NCBI RefSeq assembly: GCF_052050035.1
Contig: NZ_CP189882.1
Location: forward strand, 4,340,001-4,404,000
Reading direction: 5' to 3'
From: Symbiopectobacterium purcellii_A
GTDB taxonomy: Bacteria; Pseudomonadota; Gammaproteobacteria; Enterobacterales; Enterobacteriaceae
DNA: 64,000 bases
Part shown: positions 55,126 to 64,000 of the stretch, in pieces
Layout: every line of letters starts with the position of its first letter
Numbering within the stretch: the stretch's first letter is position 1
Notes under the pieces: model-generated
What the model was told of the DNA's origin: nothing
Database searches by the model: none
The model's input: the letters and a program-made list of their open reading frames with translations, nothing else
Made by a program: the position numbers and the translations under genes

Positions 55126-56181
55126 TTATCGACGATGGCCATAGGCGCGTGGCTGGGTATAGTAATCGATGAGCGGCACGGTAATATTCGCCAGCAACAC
55201 CGCAAACGCGATGCCATCCGGGTATCCGCCGTAGGTACGGATCAACCACACCAGCAGGCCAATCAGTGCGCCAAACAACAAGCGCCCTTTGTTGGTGGTG
55301 GAGGCCGTCACAGGGTCGGTGGCGATGAAGAAAGCACCGAGCATAGTGGCACCAGAGAACAGATGCAGCAGCGGTGGCGCCGCTTTTTCCGGCATCAATA
55401 TCCAACAAAGCGCGGCACACAGCAGCAAAGAGAGCAGCATGCTGACAGGAATATGCCAACGAATGGAGCGGGTCAATAATAAAAGGATACCGCCTGCAAG
55501 GTACGCCAGATTGACCCATTGCCAGCCTACGCCCGCCAGGCTCTCGGCAAAGATCGGGTGTTGTAACACTTGTGCTGGTGTTTCCCCGGCACGCAGGCCG
55601 GTTTTGAAGCTATCTAACGGCGTGGCCTGGGTAATGCCATCAATGTTCTGCATTAAGCCCTGAATGTGCAAACCTGCATCGGTTTGTCCTGTGAAAATCA
55701 CATGCAGTGCATCAATGAAGGTGACCGGAGCCACCTGCAATGTGGTGGGCGGTAGCCAACTGGTCATCTGGACCGGGAAGGAGATTAGCAATACCACGTA
55801 GCCGACCATAGCCGGATTAAAGGGGTTGTTTCCTAATCCACCATAAAGTTGTTTGGCGATCACGATAGCGAAAAACGTGGCAAGCACCACCATCCACCAG
55901 GGCGCCAATGGGGGCAAGCTGACGCCGAGCAGAATGGCGGTTAACAGCGCGGATTGATCCGCCAGCGTAGTTCGTACTGCAAATTTTCGCAGTGACAACG
56001 TCACCGCTTCCGCCGTTAGCGCGGTGACCGAGGCGAGCGCGATTTGTATCAATGTGCCGACGCCAAAAAACAGGGTCTGGGCAACGATACCGGGCACACA
56101 GGCGAGTATCACCCACAGTATGATGTGCTGTGTGCGCTGATGGTTATGGGTAAAAGGCGAACTTGCGATCTTGAAAGCCAT
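55126..56181 (-). CDS. rsxD: Electron transport complex subunit RsxD
   Basis: 351 residues, about ten membrane spans. GNNPFNPAMVGYVVLLISFPVQMT-type family segment near residue 120 and FSGATMLGAFFIATDPVTAS, the covalent FMN site. Its ATG directly follows the rsxC stop, suggesting translational coupling. Confidence 0.95.
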   Translation of the reverse strand: MAFKIASSPFTHNHQRTQHIILWVILACVPGIVAQTLFFGVGTLIQIALASVTALTAEAVTLSLRKFAVRTTLADQSALLTAILLGVSLPPLAPWWMVVLATFFAIVIAKQLYGGLGNNPFNPAMVGYVVLLISFPVQMTSWLPPTTLQVAPVTFIDALHVIFTGQTDAGLHIQGLMQNIDGITQATPLDSFKTGLRAGETPAQVLQHPIFAESLAGVGWQWVNLAYLAGGILLLLTRSIRWHIPVSMLLSLLLCAALCWILMPEKAAPPLLHLFSGATMLGAFFIATDPVTASTTNKGRLLFGALIGLLVWLIRTYGGYPDGIAFAVLLANITVPLIDYYTQPRAYGHRR

Positions 56182-58086
56182 CTATTCCTCGTGAGTGTGG
56201 ATTAAAGCCTGTTCGGCTTTACGTGCTTTAACGCGGGCAATGGCAGCGGCAACGGCAGCTTTGCGTGGGTCACTCAGATCTGGGGCAGGTTCCGCTTCGG
56301 GGACTGGCGTGGCGACATCCGCTGGGGTGATAGCTTCCGGTGACTGCTGAGCGGCTTTTTTAGCTTTAACCCGAGCAATAGCCGCAGCTACCGCAGCTTG
56401 TCGTGGATCCTCTGGCACAGCGGCAATCGGTTGGGCTTGTTCATCTTCGGCCTGCATCCGTTGCTTTTCGCGCGCCTGGGCTTTTCGCGCTTCGCGCGCC
56501 GCGATGACCGCACTATTATCCGGCGTGCGGTCAGGATTTATCGCAATCGGAGCAAGCGTTTCAGTCAGCGCATTTTTGCTGCGCACGCGCTCCAGTGCAG
56601 CCTGAACGGCCTGTTTATCCGTCGTAGACACCGTGGCAGCCGCTTGCTGATGACGCCGTTCACGCGCCGCTTTTTCTCGCTCCAAACGCAACTGTTTCGC
56701 ATCAAAACGCGCTTTCGCTTGTTGCGCTCGCGATGCCTCAAGATCGAGGGTGCGGATTTCCGCTTTTTCCTGACGGTAGTATTGTACCAATGGAATGTTG
56801 CTTGGGCAGACATAGGCACAGGCACCGCATTCAATGCAGTCAAATAAATGATGTGCGCGCGCTTTTTCATGTTCCTGACCGCGGCTGAACCAATAAAGCT
56901 GTTGTGGTAACAGGCCTGCCGGACAGGTATCAGCGCACTTACTACACCGAATGCAGGATTGTTCTTGCTCTGGTGCCTGCATTTCACTCACCGACGGAGC
57001 AAGAATACAGTTGCTGATTTTGACAATAGGAACATCAAGCGCGGGCAGGGTGAATCCCATCAACGGTCCACCCATGATCACCATCGGGGTTTTGTTTTCG
57101 GCATGAAACCCGGCTTGTTTAAGCAAGTGGCGTACCGGTGTGCCGAGGCGTGCCCAAACGTTGCCTGGTTGGCGCAGTGCCTCTCCAGTCAGGGTAACCA
57201 CCCGCTCCGTCAAGGCTTCACCGTCGATCACCGCACGTTTGATGGCATAAGCGGTACCGACGTTTTGCATCAATACGCCGATGGAGGCGGAGTGTTTGCC
57301 AAACGGCACTTCCTTACCGGTCAAAATCTTGGTGAGCTGCTTGGCTCCGCCGGAGGGGTATTTGGTGGGAATGACCCGCAACCGTATATCCGCGCGATTG
57401 GCCAGTACGTGGCGCAGCGCCTGAATGGCTTCAGGCTTGTTGTCTTCAATGCCAATCAAGGTACGTTCTGGTGAAAGTAAATGCATCAGGATCTCAATCC
57501 CTTGCACAATTTCACGCGCATACTCTTGCATCAACCGGTCGTCGGCGGTGATATAAGGTTCACATTCGGCGGCGTTGATGATCAACGTTGCGATACCACG
57601 CAGCCCACCTTTGAGTTTGGCTGAGGTCGGGAAGCCTGCGCCGCCCAGCCCCGCGATGCCTGCCTGATGTAAATGTGCAAGCAGGGTATCTATCGAATGC
57701 TGCTGATAATCAGGCAAGCACTGACGGTCGCACCAGCGATCTTCTCCGTCAGGAATAAGAATGATGCTTAACTCAGGCAAGGCCGAAGGGTGTGCCGTCA
57801 TGTGCGGACGGATGGCGTTTACCGTGCCGGAGGTGGAGGCATGTACCGGCAGCATACGTCCCGTGCCGCGCGTCAGGAGTTGACCGCGCAGTACGCGATC
57901 GCCAACGTTCACGCAGAGTTCGCCTTCCGGCCCGAGGTGCTGTTTTAACGGAATGATAAACTGTTCCGGCAGCGGGATGTGACGCATCGGCACACGGCTG
58001 GATTGGGTTTTCATCTCCGGTGGATGAATACCACCGTCGAAATCCCAAATTCTTTCTTTACGAAACAGAGTTAACAGTTTAAGCAT
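56182..58086 (-). CDS. rsxC: Electron transport complex subunit RsxC
   Basis: 634 residues; NADH-oxidising subunit. It shows GGIHPPEMKTQSS at the start, GLGGAGFPTSAKL (NADH/FMN site), INAAECEPYITADDRL and two ferredoxin motifs, CIRCSKCADTCPAGLLP and CIECGACAYVCPSNIPL. The C-terminal Ala/Lys-rich tail has repeats (AAVAAAIARVKAKKA, AAVAAAIARVKARKA) and is shorter than in E. coli (740 aa); this tail varies in length among species. It overlaps the rsxB end by 8 bases. Confidence 0.95.
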   Translation of the reverse strand: MLKLLTLFRKERIWDFDGGIHPPEMKTQSSRVPMRHIPLPEQFIIPLKQHLGPEGELCVNVGDRVLRGQLLTRGTGRMLPVHASTSGTVNAIRPHMTAHPSALPELSIILIPDGEDRWCDRQCLPDYQQHSIDTLLAHLHQAGIAGLGGAGFPTSAKLKGGLRGIATLIINAAECEPYITADDRLMQEYAREIVQGIEILMHLLSPERTLIGIEDNKPEAIQALRHVLANRADIRLRVIPTKYPSGGAKQLTKILTGKEVPFGKHSASIGVLMQNVGTAYAIKRAVIDGEALTERVVTLTGEALRQPGNVWARLGTPVRHLLKQAGFHAENKTPMVIMGGPLMGFTLPALDVPIVKISNCILAPSVSEMQAPEQEQSCIRCSKCADTCPAGLLPQQLYWFSRGQEHEKARAHHLFDCIECGACAYVCPSNIPLVQYYRQEKAEIRTLDLEASRAQQAKARFDAKQLRLEREKAARERRHQQAAATVSTTDKQAVQAALERVRSKNALTETLAPIAINPDRTPDNSAVIAAREARKAQAREKQRMQAEDEQAQPIAAVPEDPRQAAVAAAIARVKAKKAAQQSPEAITPADVATPVPEAEPAPDLSDPRKAAVAAAIARVKARKAEQALIHTHEE

Positions 58087-58657
58087 GATGGTCTACTTGG
58101 ATAAGGCGAACCGGGATGGTTTCGAGATCCCATTTCCAGTTGGATGTCGTGGTGGCTACCGGGCGCAGTTCAATGCAATCTGTCGGGCAAGGGGCAACAC
58201 ACAGGTCACAGCCGGTACAGAGATCGCTTACCACGGTGTGCACCGCGCGAGTGGTGCCAATAATGGCATCAACCGGGCAGGCTTGAATACATTTGGTGCA
58301 GCCGATGCAGTTACTTTCGTCGATCCAAGCCACTTTGAGCGCCGGTTGCAGGTCCGGCGCGTCACCATCGAGCGGCTGCGTGTCAATATTGAGTTTCTCG
58401 GCCAGCTTCAACATCATCGCCTCGCCGCCGGGGCCACACTTGTTGATCTGCTCACCGTGCAAGGCAACGGCTTCGGCGTAAGGGCGGCAACCCGGATAAC
58501 CGCATTGACCACATTGGCTTTGCGGTAGCATGGCCTCGACCTGCTCGACTATAGGATCAGCATCAACGTGAAAACGGCGCGAAGCAAAACCAAGAATCAA
58601 GCCGGAAACCAGCGCCAGCACACTCAACGCGGCAATCGCAATCCAAATGGCATTCAT
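58079..58657 (-). CDS. rsxB: Electron transport complex subunit RsxB
   Basis: 192-residue iron-sulfur protein: one N-terminal membrane helix, a CGQCGYPGCRPYAEAVA [4Fe-4S] domain, and two ferredoxin clusters (CIGCTKCIQACPVDAI, CTGCDLCVAPCPTDCI). Its ATG overlaps the rsxA stop by one base. Confidence 0.96.
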   Translation of the reverse strand: MNAIWIAIAALSVLALVSGLILGFASRRFHVDADPIVEQVEAMLPQSQCGQCGYPGCRPYAEAVALHGEQINKCGPGGEAMMLKLAEKLNIDTQPLDGDAPDLQPALKVAWIDESNCIGCTKCIQACPVDAIIGTTRAVHTVVSDLCTGCDLCVAPCPTDCIELRPVATTTSNWKWDLETIPVRLIQVDHHA

Positions 58658-59238
58658 TAGAATTTCACCAACCCGGTAAAGCCCATAAACGCGAGCGACA
58701 TCAACCCAGCGGTTACCAGTGCAATCGACGATCCTCGGAACGGCGCAGGGACATCCGACACAGCAATGCGTTCACGAATTGCGGCGAACAACACCATAAC
58801 CAATGAGAAGCCCGCAGCGGCGCTGAAGCCATAAACCGTTGATTGCAAGAAATTGTGTGACAGGTTGACGCTGATCAGCGCAACGCCCAACACGGCGCAG
58901 TTGGTGGTGATCAACGGCAGGAAAATGCCCAGCAGGCGGTAGAGTTCCGGGCTGGTTTTGCGCACGGCCATTTCGGTGAACTGCACCACGACCGCCAGAA
59001 TCAGAATAAATGCCATGGTACGCAGGTAGACGATCCCCAGCGGCAGCAGCACATACTCATTTACCAGCCAGGAAAACATCGAGCCGAGCGTCATGACGAA
59101 GGTTGTTGCCAACCCCATACCAATGGCGGTTTCCAGTTTCTTGGACACGCCCATAAAGGGACAAAGTCCAAGAAATTTCACCAGAACAAAATTGTTCACC
59201 AGCAGAGTGCTGACGAAAAGAAGTAGATAGTCGGTCAT
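58657..59238 (-). CDS. rsxA: Electron transport complex subunit RsxA
   Basis: 193 residues from the ATG at 59238 (MTDYLLLFVSTLLVNNFVL), the family's usual length. An upstream in-frame ATG at 59397 lacks homology. Six membrane spans with VLVKFLGLCPFMGVSKK. First gene of rsxABCDGE-nth. About 200 bp upstream (59239-59443) remain before an IS903-type insertion and should contain the promoter; the E. coli upstream neighbour is absent. Confidence 0.95.
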   Translation of the reverse strand: MTDYLLLFVSTLLVNNFVLVKFLGLCPFMGVSKKLETAIGMGLATTFVMTLGSMFSWLVNEYVLLPLGIVYLRTMAFILILAVVVQFTEMAVRKTSPELYRLLGIFLPLITTNCAVLGVALISVNLSHNFLQSTVYGFSAAAGFSLVMVLFAAIRERIAVSDVPAPFRGSSIALVTAGLMSLAFMGFTGLVKF

Positions 59239-59443
59239 TACCATGCCTAAAAAACAAAACCGGACCATTATCCGGCATTGTAAGGCTTTCGACAACACAC
59301 CCAAAATAGGGATATTCACCAAAAGCGCATATTTACTCCGCGGTTGGCAGAGTAAACCGTCATAGTGAAAGCCTTTTGGGCCAGTAACGCAAGGCAAGAG
59401 TAAACAGGCCGCTCATAAAACGACCCGTTGTCAGGGCTTAAAG

Positions 59444-60210
59444 GGCTTTGTTGAATAAATCGAACTTTCAGGGGATCGCCGGATCAAAGCACTATCATCG
59501 CTCCCGATAGCAGCTCCCCATGGCAAAGCAAAAGTTTAAAATCACCAACTGGCCCACCTACAACAAAGCACTCAGACAACGCGGCTCCCTGACGGTCTGG
59601 CTTGATGAGTCGGCCATCGCTGCATGGACTGACAGTTCTTCGCCTGAAGGTCGTGGTCGGCCGCTTTACTACACCGATATGGCTGTTACCACGGTTTTGA
59701 TGATAAAGCGCGTGTTTAACCTGTCGCTCCGGGCATTACAGGGCTTTGTCGACTCGGTTTTTACACTGATGAGCCTGCCACTGCGCTGCCCGGACTACTC
59801 TCTGGTCAGTCGGCGGGCAAAAACCGTCAGTATCAGCATAAAAACGCCAACGCGTGGTGAAATCTCGCATCTGGTCATCGACAGTACCGGTCTGAAGGTC
59901 TTTGGCGAAGGTGAATGGAAAGTCAGGCAGCATGGGGCTGACAGACGAAGAGTGTGGCGCAAGCTTCATCTGGCAGCAGACAGTGCGACGCATGAGATTA
60001 TCTGTGCCGACTTATCGCTCAGCGGAACGACAGATGCGCAGGCACTGCCGGGCCTGATTAACCAAACCCACCGAAAAATCAGGGAAGTGTCAGCAGACGG
60101 TGCTTATGACGCCCGTTACTGCCACGATGCGTTGCTAAGAAAGAAAATCAGGCCCCTTATCCCGCCGCGAAGCGGAGCCAAATACTGGCCGGACAAGTAC
60201 CATGAACGTG
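59444..60210 (+). mobile_element. IS903-type element, 3' part lost to IS630
   Basis: Left end intact at 59444. An IS630 terminus at 60211 follows KYHER, and beyond the IS630 lies unrelated IS5 DNA. Confidence 0.9.
59520..60210 (+). pseudogene. IS903-type transposase, C-terminus lost
   Basis: First 230 residues as in the intact copy at 29739-30662; the Glu of the DDE triad is missing. Confidence 0.9.
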
Positions 60211-60273
60211 TAGCCAAGCGACTTAATTTTGATTACACCATATGGACTGAGAACAAACTCTCTGTATCGCAAT

Positions 60274-61376
60274 GCCCCATTCCCACTCGAAACGCAACAA
60301 AGTGACCCACTGGCCAGAGTCGGATAAAATCACCGTTCTGGCCCTACTGGAGATCCCGTTGCATGCAGGGAAAACATCTGACTCACAAAGAACGGTTCTA
60401 CATCGAAAAGCGGCGTGGTGATGGGGTTAACCAGGCCACCATCGCCCGGGAACTGGAGCTTCCTCGTTCTACCATCAGCAGGGAACTCAGACGCAATACC
60501 GACGCCGCTTTCAACGGGGTCTATTCCTGCAGAAGGGCCGAAACGTTGGCCAGAGGGCGGCGGCAGAAAACACGGCCGGACAGCGTGATTAACCAGCTTG
60601 AACCGCACATTCAGGACTTTATCAGAACGGCGCTGTCTACCCACACCTCACCTGAGGTCATCAGTGGGCGCCTGGTCCTGGAATTTGGCCTGTCCGTCAG
60701 CAAGAACTCGCTCTATCGCTATATCCTGCAGGAGCGCCGGGCCGGCGGTGAGCTGTATCAGCAGCTCCCTCATCGGGGTAAACGGTATAACTATCAGACC
60801 GATGAGAACAAACGCGGTCCTATTCCCAACCGTGTTGGCATTGAGCAGCGGCCGGCCGTTGCTGACCTCAAGCAGGAACCCGGGCATTTCGAGATTGACA
60901 CCATCTTTGGCAAAGATCAGAAATCATTCCTGCTGACGGTGGTCGATAAAGCCGTCAAGCTGGTCATCATTCGCAAACTGCCCAACAAGCGAGCAGAGAC
61001 AGTGGTAGCGGCCTTCAGGGACATCGTTGCCAATACCTTCTGCGAGTTTAAAACCCTGACTGCTGACAACGGTTCTGAATTTTCCCAGCACGGGGAAATT
61101 ACAAAAGTCACGGGGGCACCGGTCTACTTTGCCCGGCCATATCATTCCTGGGAACGCGGGTTGAATGAGCATACCAACGGGCTGATACGGCGTTTTTACC
61201 CGAAGGGAACGGACTTCAATTATGTCACCCATCGCAAGGTTGCAGCACTCGAACACCTGCTCAATACGCGAGGCCGAAAATCGCTGGGTTATCGTTCTCC
61301 AAATGAGGTATTTTTAACGCACTTACAGGCGGCATAATGCCCTACCGCTTTGTTGCGTTTCGACTGGGAATGGGGC
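60274..61376 (+). mobile_element. Complete IS30 element, second sequence type
   Basis: Termini GCCCCATTCCCACTCG and complement; about 1.1 kb; gene intact. The only complete IS30 in the window. Confidence 0.93.
60363..61337 (+). CDS. IS30 transposase, intact
   Basis: 324 residues. Helix-turn-helix GVNQATIARELELPRSTISRE near residue 20, and the catalytic core EIDTIFGKDQKSF (Asp), TADNGSEFSQH (Asp) and YHSWERGLNEHTNGLIRRF (Glu). Likely source of IS30 activity here. Confidence 0.93.
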   Translation: MQGKHLTHKERFYIEKRRGDGVNQATIARELELPRSTISRELRRNTDAAFNGVYSCRRAETLARGRRQKTRPDSVINQLEPHIQDFIRTALSTHTSPEVISGRLVLEFGLSVSKNSLYRYILQERRAGGELYQQLPHRGKRYNYQTDENKRGPIPNRVGIEQRPAVADLKQEPGHFEIDTIFGKDQKSFLLTVVDKAVKLVIIRKLPNKRAETVVAAFRDIVANTFCEFKTLTADNGSEFSQHGEITKVTGAPVYFARPYHSWERGLNEHTNGLIRRFYPKGTDFNYVTHRKVAALEHLLNTRGRKSLGYRSPNEVFLTHLQAA

Positions 61377-62196
61377 AACCCATCTCTCTTTTTTTGCTTT
61401 TTGCTTGTGCCCATTTATGCTCAATTGGGTTAAGATCTGGCGAATATGTAGGCAAATACTCCACCATATACCCTGCATCGATGATGACTTGTTGAATATT
61501 ATGTTTTTTGTGAAAAGTGGCATTGTCCATCATGATTACACTGTTTTTAGGGAGTACTGGGATAAGGACTTGTGTGACCCAGGCATAGAAAACATCGCTG
61601 TTAATATTGATATCAAATAATCCGATAGCAAACAGCGTTGTGCCTAATAAAGCGCCGATAACATTTGTTCTTCCCCTAGCTCCCCAGTTCTTCAGGCCAA
61701 AACACCGTTGACCTTTTGGGGAATAGCCGTGAGTCCGTGGGGTATCGTGTGAAAAACCACTTTCATCAATAAAAACAATAGGTTTACCTTCTTTTTCATA
61801 CTGTTGTTTTTTTTGTTGAAATCCCTGCCGGGCGTTTTCGTCGGCTTTCGGATGACGTAGAGTTTTTTTTATAGGTCAATCCCAGCTTTTTAAGCGCTTG
61901 CCAAATGGCCTTCTGACAAACGCCAAAACGCTCTGCACGTTCTTTTTGGTAAGCATCTGGATATTGTTCAACATCTTTTATCAACTCGGATTTATCGATC
62001 TTTCGCTGACGCGTGGTCGATGCTTTTGACTCTATTTGATTAATCCAACGCGATACAGAGGCAGGGCCAATCCGAAATTGCTTCGCTGTTTCTCGGATAC
62101 TCAACCCTTCGTTTTTCCGTGTAGATATCACTTTACGTCTAAAATCAATTGAATAGCTCATTTAAATAATGTAATCAAAATTAAGTCGTTTAGCTA

Positions 62197-62890
62197 TATC
62201 ATCAATAAAGGGTCTACGATTCCGTAAAATTTGGGTCATGCAACCGAGGCGCTTGATACCCGCGATGGCGTGTTCAACTGTAATACGGATGCCCGAGATT
62301 ATTTTATTTTCTTGTTTTTGTTCAGGCGATAAAGGTCTTTTTCGAGTTCCTTTTTTTGGGATTTGTGTATTAGGATGCTGTTTATCTATACCTTGAAAAC
62401 CGGTATCTGCCTAGATGGTTACCTCAGGAGGAATATGGCGAATTATATCGACTTTATCGAGTAAGCGTTTATCGTGACGGCGCCCATTTTTGCTCATGGG
62501 GATAAATCCAATTTGCCTTGTTTCGTCAGTCATAATAAGCCCTTTTCGAGTGGTTTGTCTTTTCTTTCCCGAATACATTTTTTTTCGCCGACGCAGATTC
62601 TTAGGCTTTTGGACAGGTCGCTCTGTCCCATCAATAAAGACGTCTTTAACTCCAGGAAAGGCGCGAAAAAATTCCTCAGCAGAGCGAATTTGACGAGCGG
62701 GCAAAACACATTCTCGCCCCAAGGTCATCTCTAAAACCGGCAATAATATTTTTACCCAGCGACATACCCGTGTTCTATCTAAACCAAAAAGAAGTCCTTG
62801 CAAATCATAGGTCGGATAACATTTTAAATACAATAAAATAAAAAGCAGTTTATCTAATGGGGTTGGGATAAATCCTTTCTGCCCTGCACC
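62197..62890 (-). mobile_element. IS5-type (299-aa) element fragment
   Basis: Covers most of the transposase in reverse. Trp of the TIWADTG motif has become a stop (TAG, near 62411). Truncated at 62890 by a MITE-A. Confidence 0.85.
62210..62880 (-). pseudogene. IS5-type transposase, nonsense mutation and truncation
   Basis: Reads LDKLLFILLYLKCYPTYDLQ at the 5' side to RNRRPFIDD at the 3' side with one internal stop; N-terminal ~55 residues missing. Confidence 0.8.
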
Positions 62891-62897
62891 GGCTTTG

Positions 62898-63086
62898 GGC
62901 TTTGTTGAATAATTTAAGATACTGATTTATATAAGCATTATAAAATTTCAACGACTAATTTTTCCTCTCGGAATGCTTTTTATTGTGCTAACTATTTGAT
63001 TTGTCGTTCTAACAAAATACATTCTCTGTAAATTCATTCTAACTAAAGAAGATGTAAATCAAACGGTTAAATTATTCAACAAAGCC
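62898..63086 (+). mobile_element. MITE-A copy 6
   Basis: 189 bp; the flanks do not match each other, so one side has been replaced. Confidence 0.9.
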
Positions 63087-63193
63087 CTGAAGCGTATGAC
63101 GTTGTTGGGTATGCCACACAGCGTCAGGATAGGATAACAGGTGTAGCAGAGGGAGTCATCCTGTCGGCTAATTCTGATTTATTCAACAAAGCC
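63087..63193 (+). mobile_element. IS903-type 3' end fragment
   Basis: Last ~25 codons (MTLLGMPHSVRIG) and the right inverted repeat. Confidence 0.88.
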
Positions 63194-63315
63194 CTCTCGG
63201 AATGCTTTTTATTGTGCTAACTATTTGATTTGTCGTTCTAACAAAATACATTCTCTGTAAATGCATTCTAACTAAAGAAGATGTAAATCAAACGGTTAAA
63301 TTATTCAACAAAGCC
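63194..63315 (+). mobile_element. MITE-A copy 7, left end missing
   Basis: Matches the last 122 bp of MITE-A; fused directly to an IS903-type end. Followed by the dadA remnant. Confidence 0.9.
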
Positions 63316-63791
63316 GTACTCCAGTGGATGCACCTGCCGGTCTATCCCCTGAAGGGCTATTCACTCACGCTGCCGCTTGCCAACGACGCTGCTGCACCGG
63401 TTTCAACGGTGCTTGATGAGACGTACAAAGTGGCGGTGACGCGCTTCGATCGCCGTATTCGTGTCGGGGGCATGGCAGAAATCGTTGGCTTTGACACAGC
63501 CCTTAATCCTAAACGCCGTGAAACGTTGGAAATGGTGGTGCGCGATCTTTACCCTGACGCTGGGCCGGTAGAGCAGGCAACGTTCTGGACCGGGCTACGC
63601 CCAATGATCCAGACGGCACGCCATTGGTAGGCCGTTCGCCGCTATCCAATCTTTATCTGAATACCGGACACGGTACGTTAGGCTGGACGATGGCGTGCGG
63701 TTCAGGGCAACTGCTGGCGGATATCATTTCTGGCAAGACGCCTGAAATTGCCCATGACGATTTGTCGATCTTTCGTTACGCCAGTATTTAA
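63316..63791 (+). pseudogene. dadA: dadA, C-terminal part with frameshift
   Basis: Matches the last ~40% of D-amino acid dehydrogenase, the membrane-associated flavoenzyme that oxidises D-alanine. LPVYPLKGYSLTLPLA and FDRRIRVGGMAEIVGFD lead to QATFWTGLRPM. One base is missing near 63604. The next frame then continues DGTPLVGRSPLSNLYLNTGH, GTLGWTMACGSGQLLADIIS and ends at 63791. The 5' end is lost to the MITE/IS junction. Not functional. Confidence 0.88.
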
Positions 63792-63829
63792 ATCGTCGGG
63801 TTATCGAGCACGATTGCAGCGCGCTACGA

Positions 63830-64000
63830 TCAACCAAGCGCCGTGATCGTGCCGCGCGCCACTACGCTTAAACGTTGGGCGCGCAGCGCCAACAGCGTGG
63901 CGCACAGCATGGAAATAGCCAGCGTACTCTGAGGTGAAAGGGGCAGTGCCATCACCGCCAGCCCAACACCCGCACCGCCCGCCATTTGCACTAATCCTAC
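63830..64000 (-). CDS. C-terminal end of a membrane transport protein (partial)
   Basis: 56 residues in an open frame running off the window: GAGVGLAVMALPLSPQSTLAI then MLCATLLALRAQRLSVVARG. Hydrophobic spans of the kind seen at the end of major facilitator drug-efflux proteins. Too little for a firm name. Confidence 0.5.
   Translation of the reverse strand, partial: VGLVQMAGGAGVGLAVMALPLSPQSTLAISMLCATLLALRAQRLSVVARGTITALG

Larger units (their letters stand above)
60233..62161 (-). pseudogene. IS630 transposase, interrupted by IS30
   Basis: Helix-turn-helix frame 61796-62161, catalytic frame to about 61380, last residues at 60233-60273. Confidence 0.85.
60211..62196 (-). mobile_element. IS630 copy H split by IS30
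   Basis: Ends at 60211 and 62196; right flank TA. The IS30 at 60274-61376 lies between the DDE Glu region and the transposase stop. Confidence 0.88.

Noticed and set aside
54283..55479. 398-codon open frame on the plus strand across rsxE, rsxG and rsxD
   Set aside because: Antisense to three well-conserved genes; Arg/Gln/His-rich composition is typical of shadow frames.
56959..57474. 171-codon frame opposite rsxC
   Set aside because: Antisense shadow of a conserved gene.
1..64000. tRNA or rRNA genes
   Set aside because: None recognised by eye on either strand.

Overview
The window looks like part of an Enterobacterales genome close to the soft-rot bacteria (Pectobacterium, Dickeya). It carries an oligogalacturonate porin of the KdgM family, the gapA-yeaD-yeaE-msrB block, the rsx(rnf)-nth operon and a dat-ddc pair. 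The ordinary genes have Enterobacterales sequence and synteny, but they are islands in a sea of insertion sequences. I estimate that over half of the window is mobile DNA or its remains, much of it nested and nearly identical from copy to copy. Together with fresh pseudogenes and host-interaction genes, this suggests a recently host-restricted insect or nematode symbiont (the Symbiopectobacterium or Sodalis type). That assignment is inference.

Layout. 1-1.75 kb: dauA transporter. 1.9-6.7 kb: nested wreck of IS5, IS630, IS256, IS903-type and IS30 elements with two small MITEs. 6.9-11.1 kb: amiD, digH and a tqsA-like gene, then a frameshifted hisN-like phosphatase gene. 11.2-13.2 kb: IS30 and a chimeric IS256. 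13.2-13.9 kb: GH25 muramidase. 13.9-17.6 kb: IS30-like, IS3 and IS630 elements. 17.6-19.7 kb: a PipB2-like pentapeptide-repeat effector framed by two degenerate direct repeats. 19.8-20.4 kb: GC-rich trypsin-like protease remnant. 20.4-25 kb: IS3 and IS630 elements. 25.1-28.5 kb: yeaE, yeaD, gapA and the first 40 codons of msrB. 28.5-30.9 kb: IS256 split by an intact IS903-type element. 31-34.7 kb: dat, ddc and kdgM. 35.2 kb: start of a broken secreted-protein gene. 35.3-39.1 kb: IS3 inside IS256 inside IS30, plus a MITE. 39.1-40.6 kb: IS110. 40.7-41.3 kb: truncated proline-rich effector candidate. 41.4-47.3 kb: IS remains, MITEs and a coiled-coil membrane protein gene. 47.3-48.9 kb: truncated unknown gene, candidate small RNA and a proline-rich effector candidate. 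49-53.1 kb: IS30, IS630, IS3 and IS66 pieces. 53.1-59.2 kb: nth and rsxEGDCBA. 59.4-63.3 kb: IS903, IS630, IS30, IS5 and MITEs. 63.3-64 kb: dadA remnant and the end of a membrane protein gene.

The mobile DNA forms a small ecosystem. IS630 elements (880 bp, TA target) coexist with a 92-bp MITE that has matching ends and duplicates TA. IS903-type elements (1056 bp, 9-bp duplications) coexist with 189-bp and 173-bp MITEs that carry the same ends and make 9-bp duplications. Many junctions lack target duplications, which implies deletions and rearrangements by recombination between copies.

Retained functions are central metabolism (gapA, yeaD), envelope and peptidoglycan turnover (amiD, digH), electron transport (rsx), DNA repair (nth), polyamine synthesis (dat-ddc) and candidate effectors. 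msrB, hisN-like, dadA and a secreted protein gene are broken.
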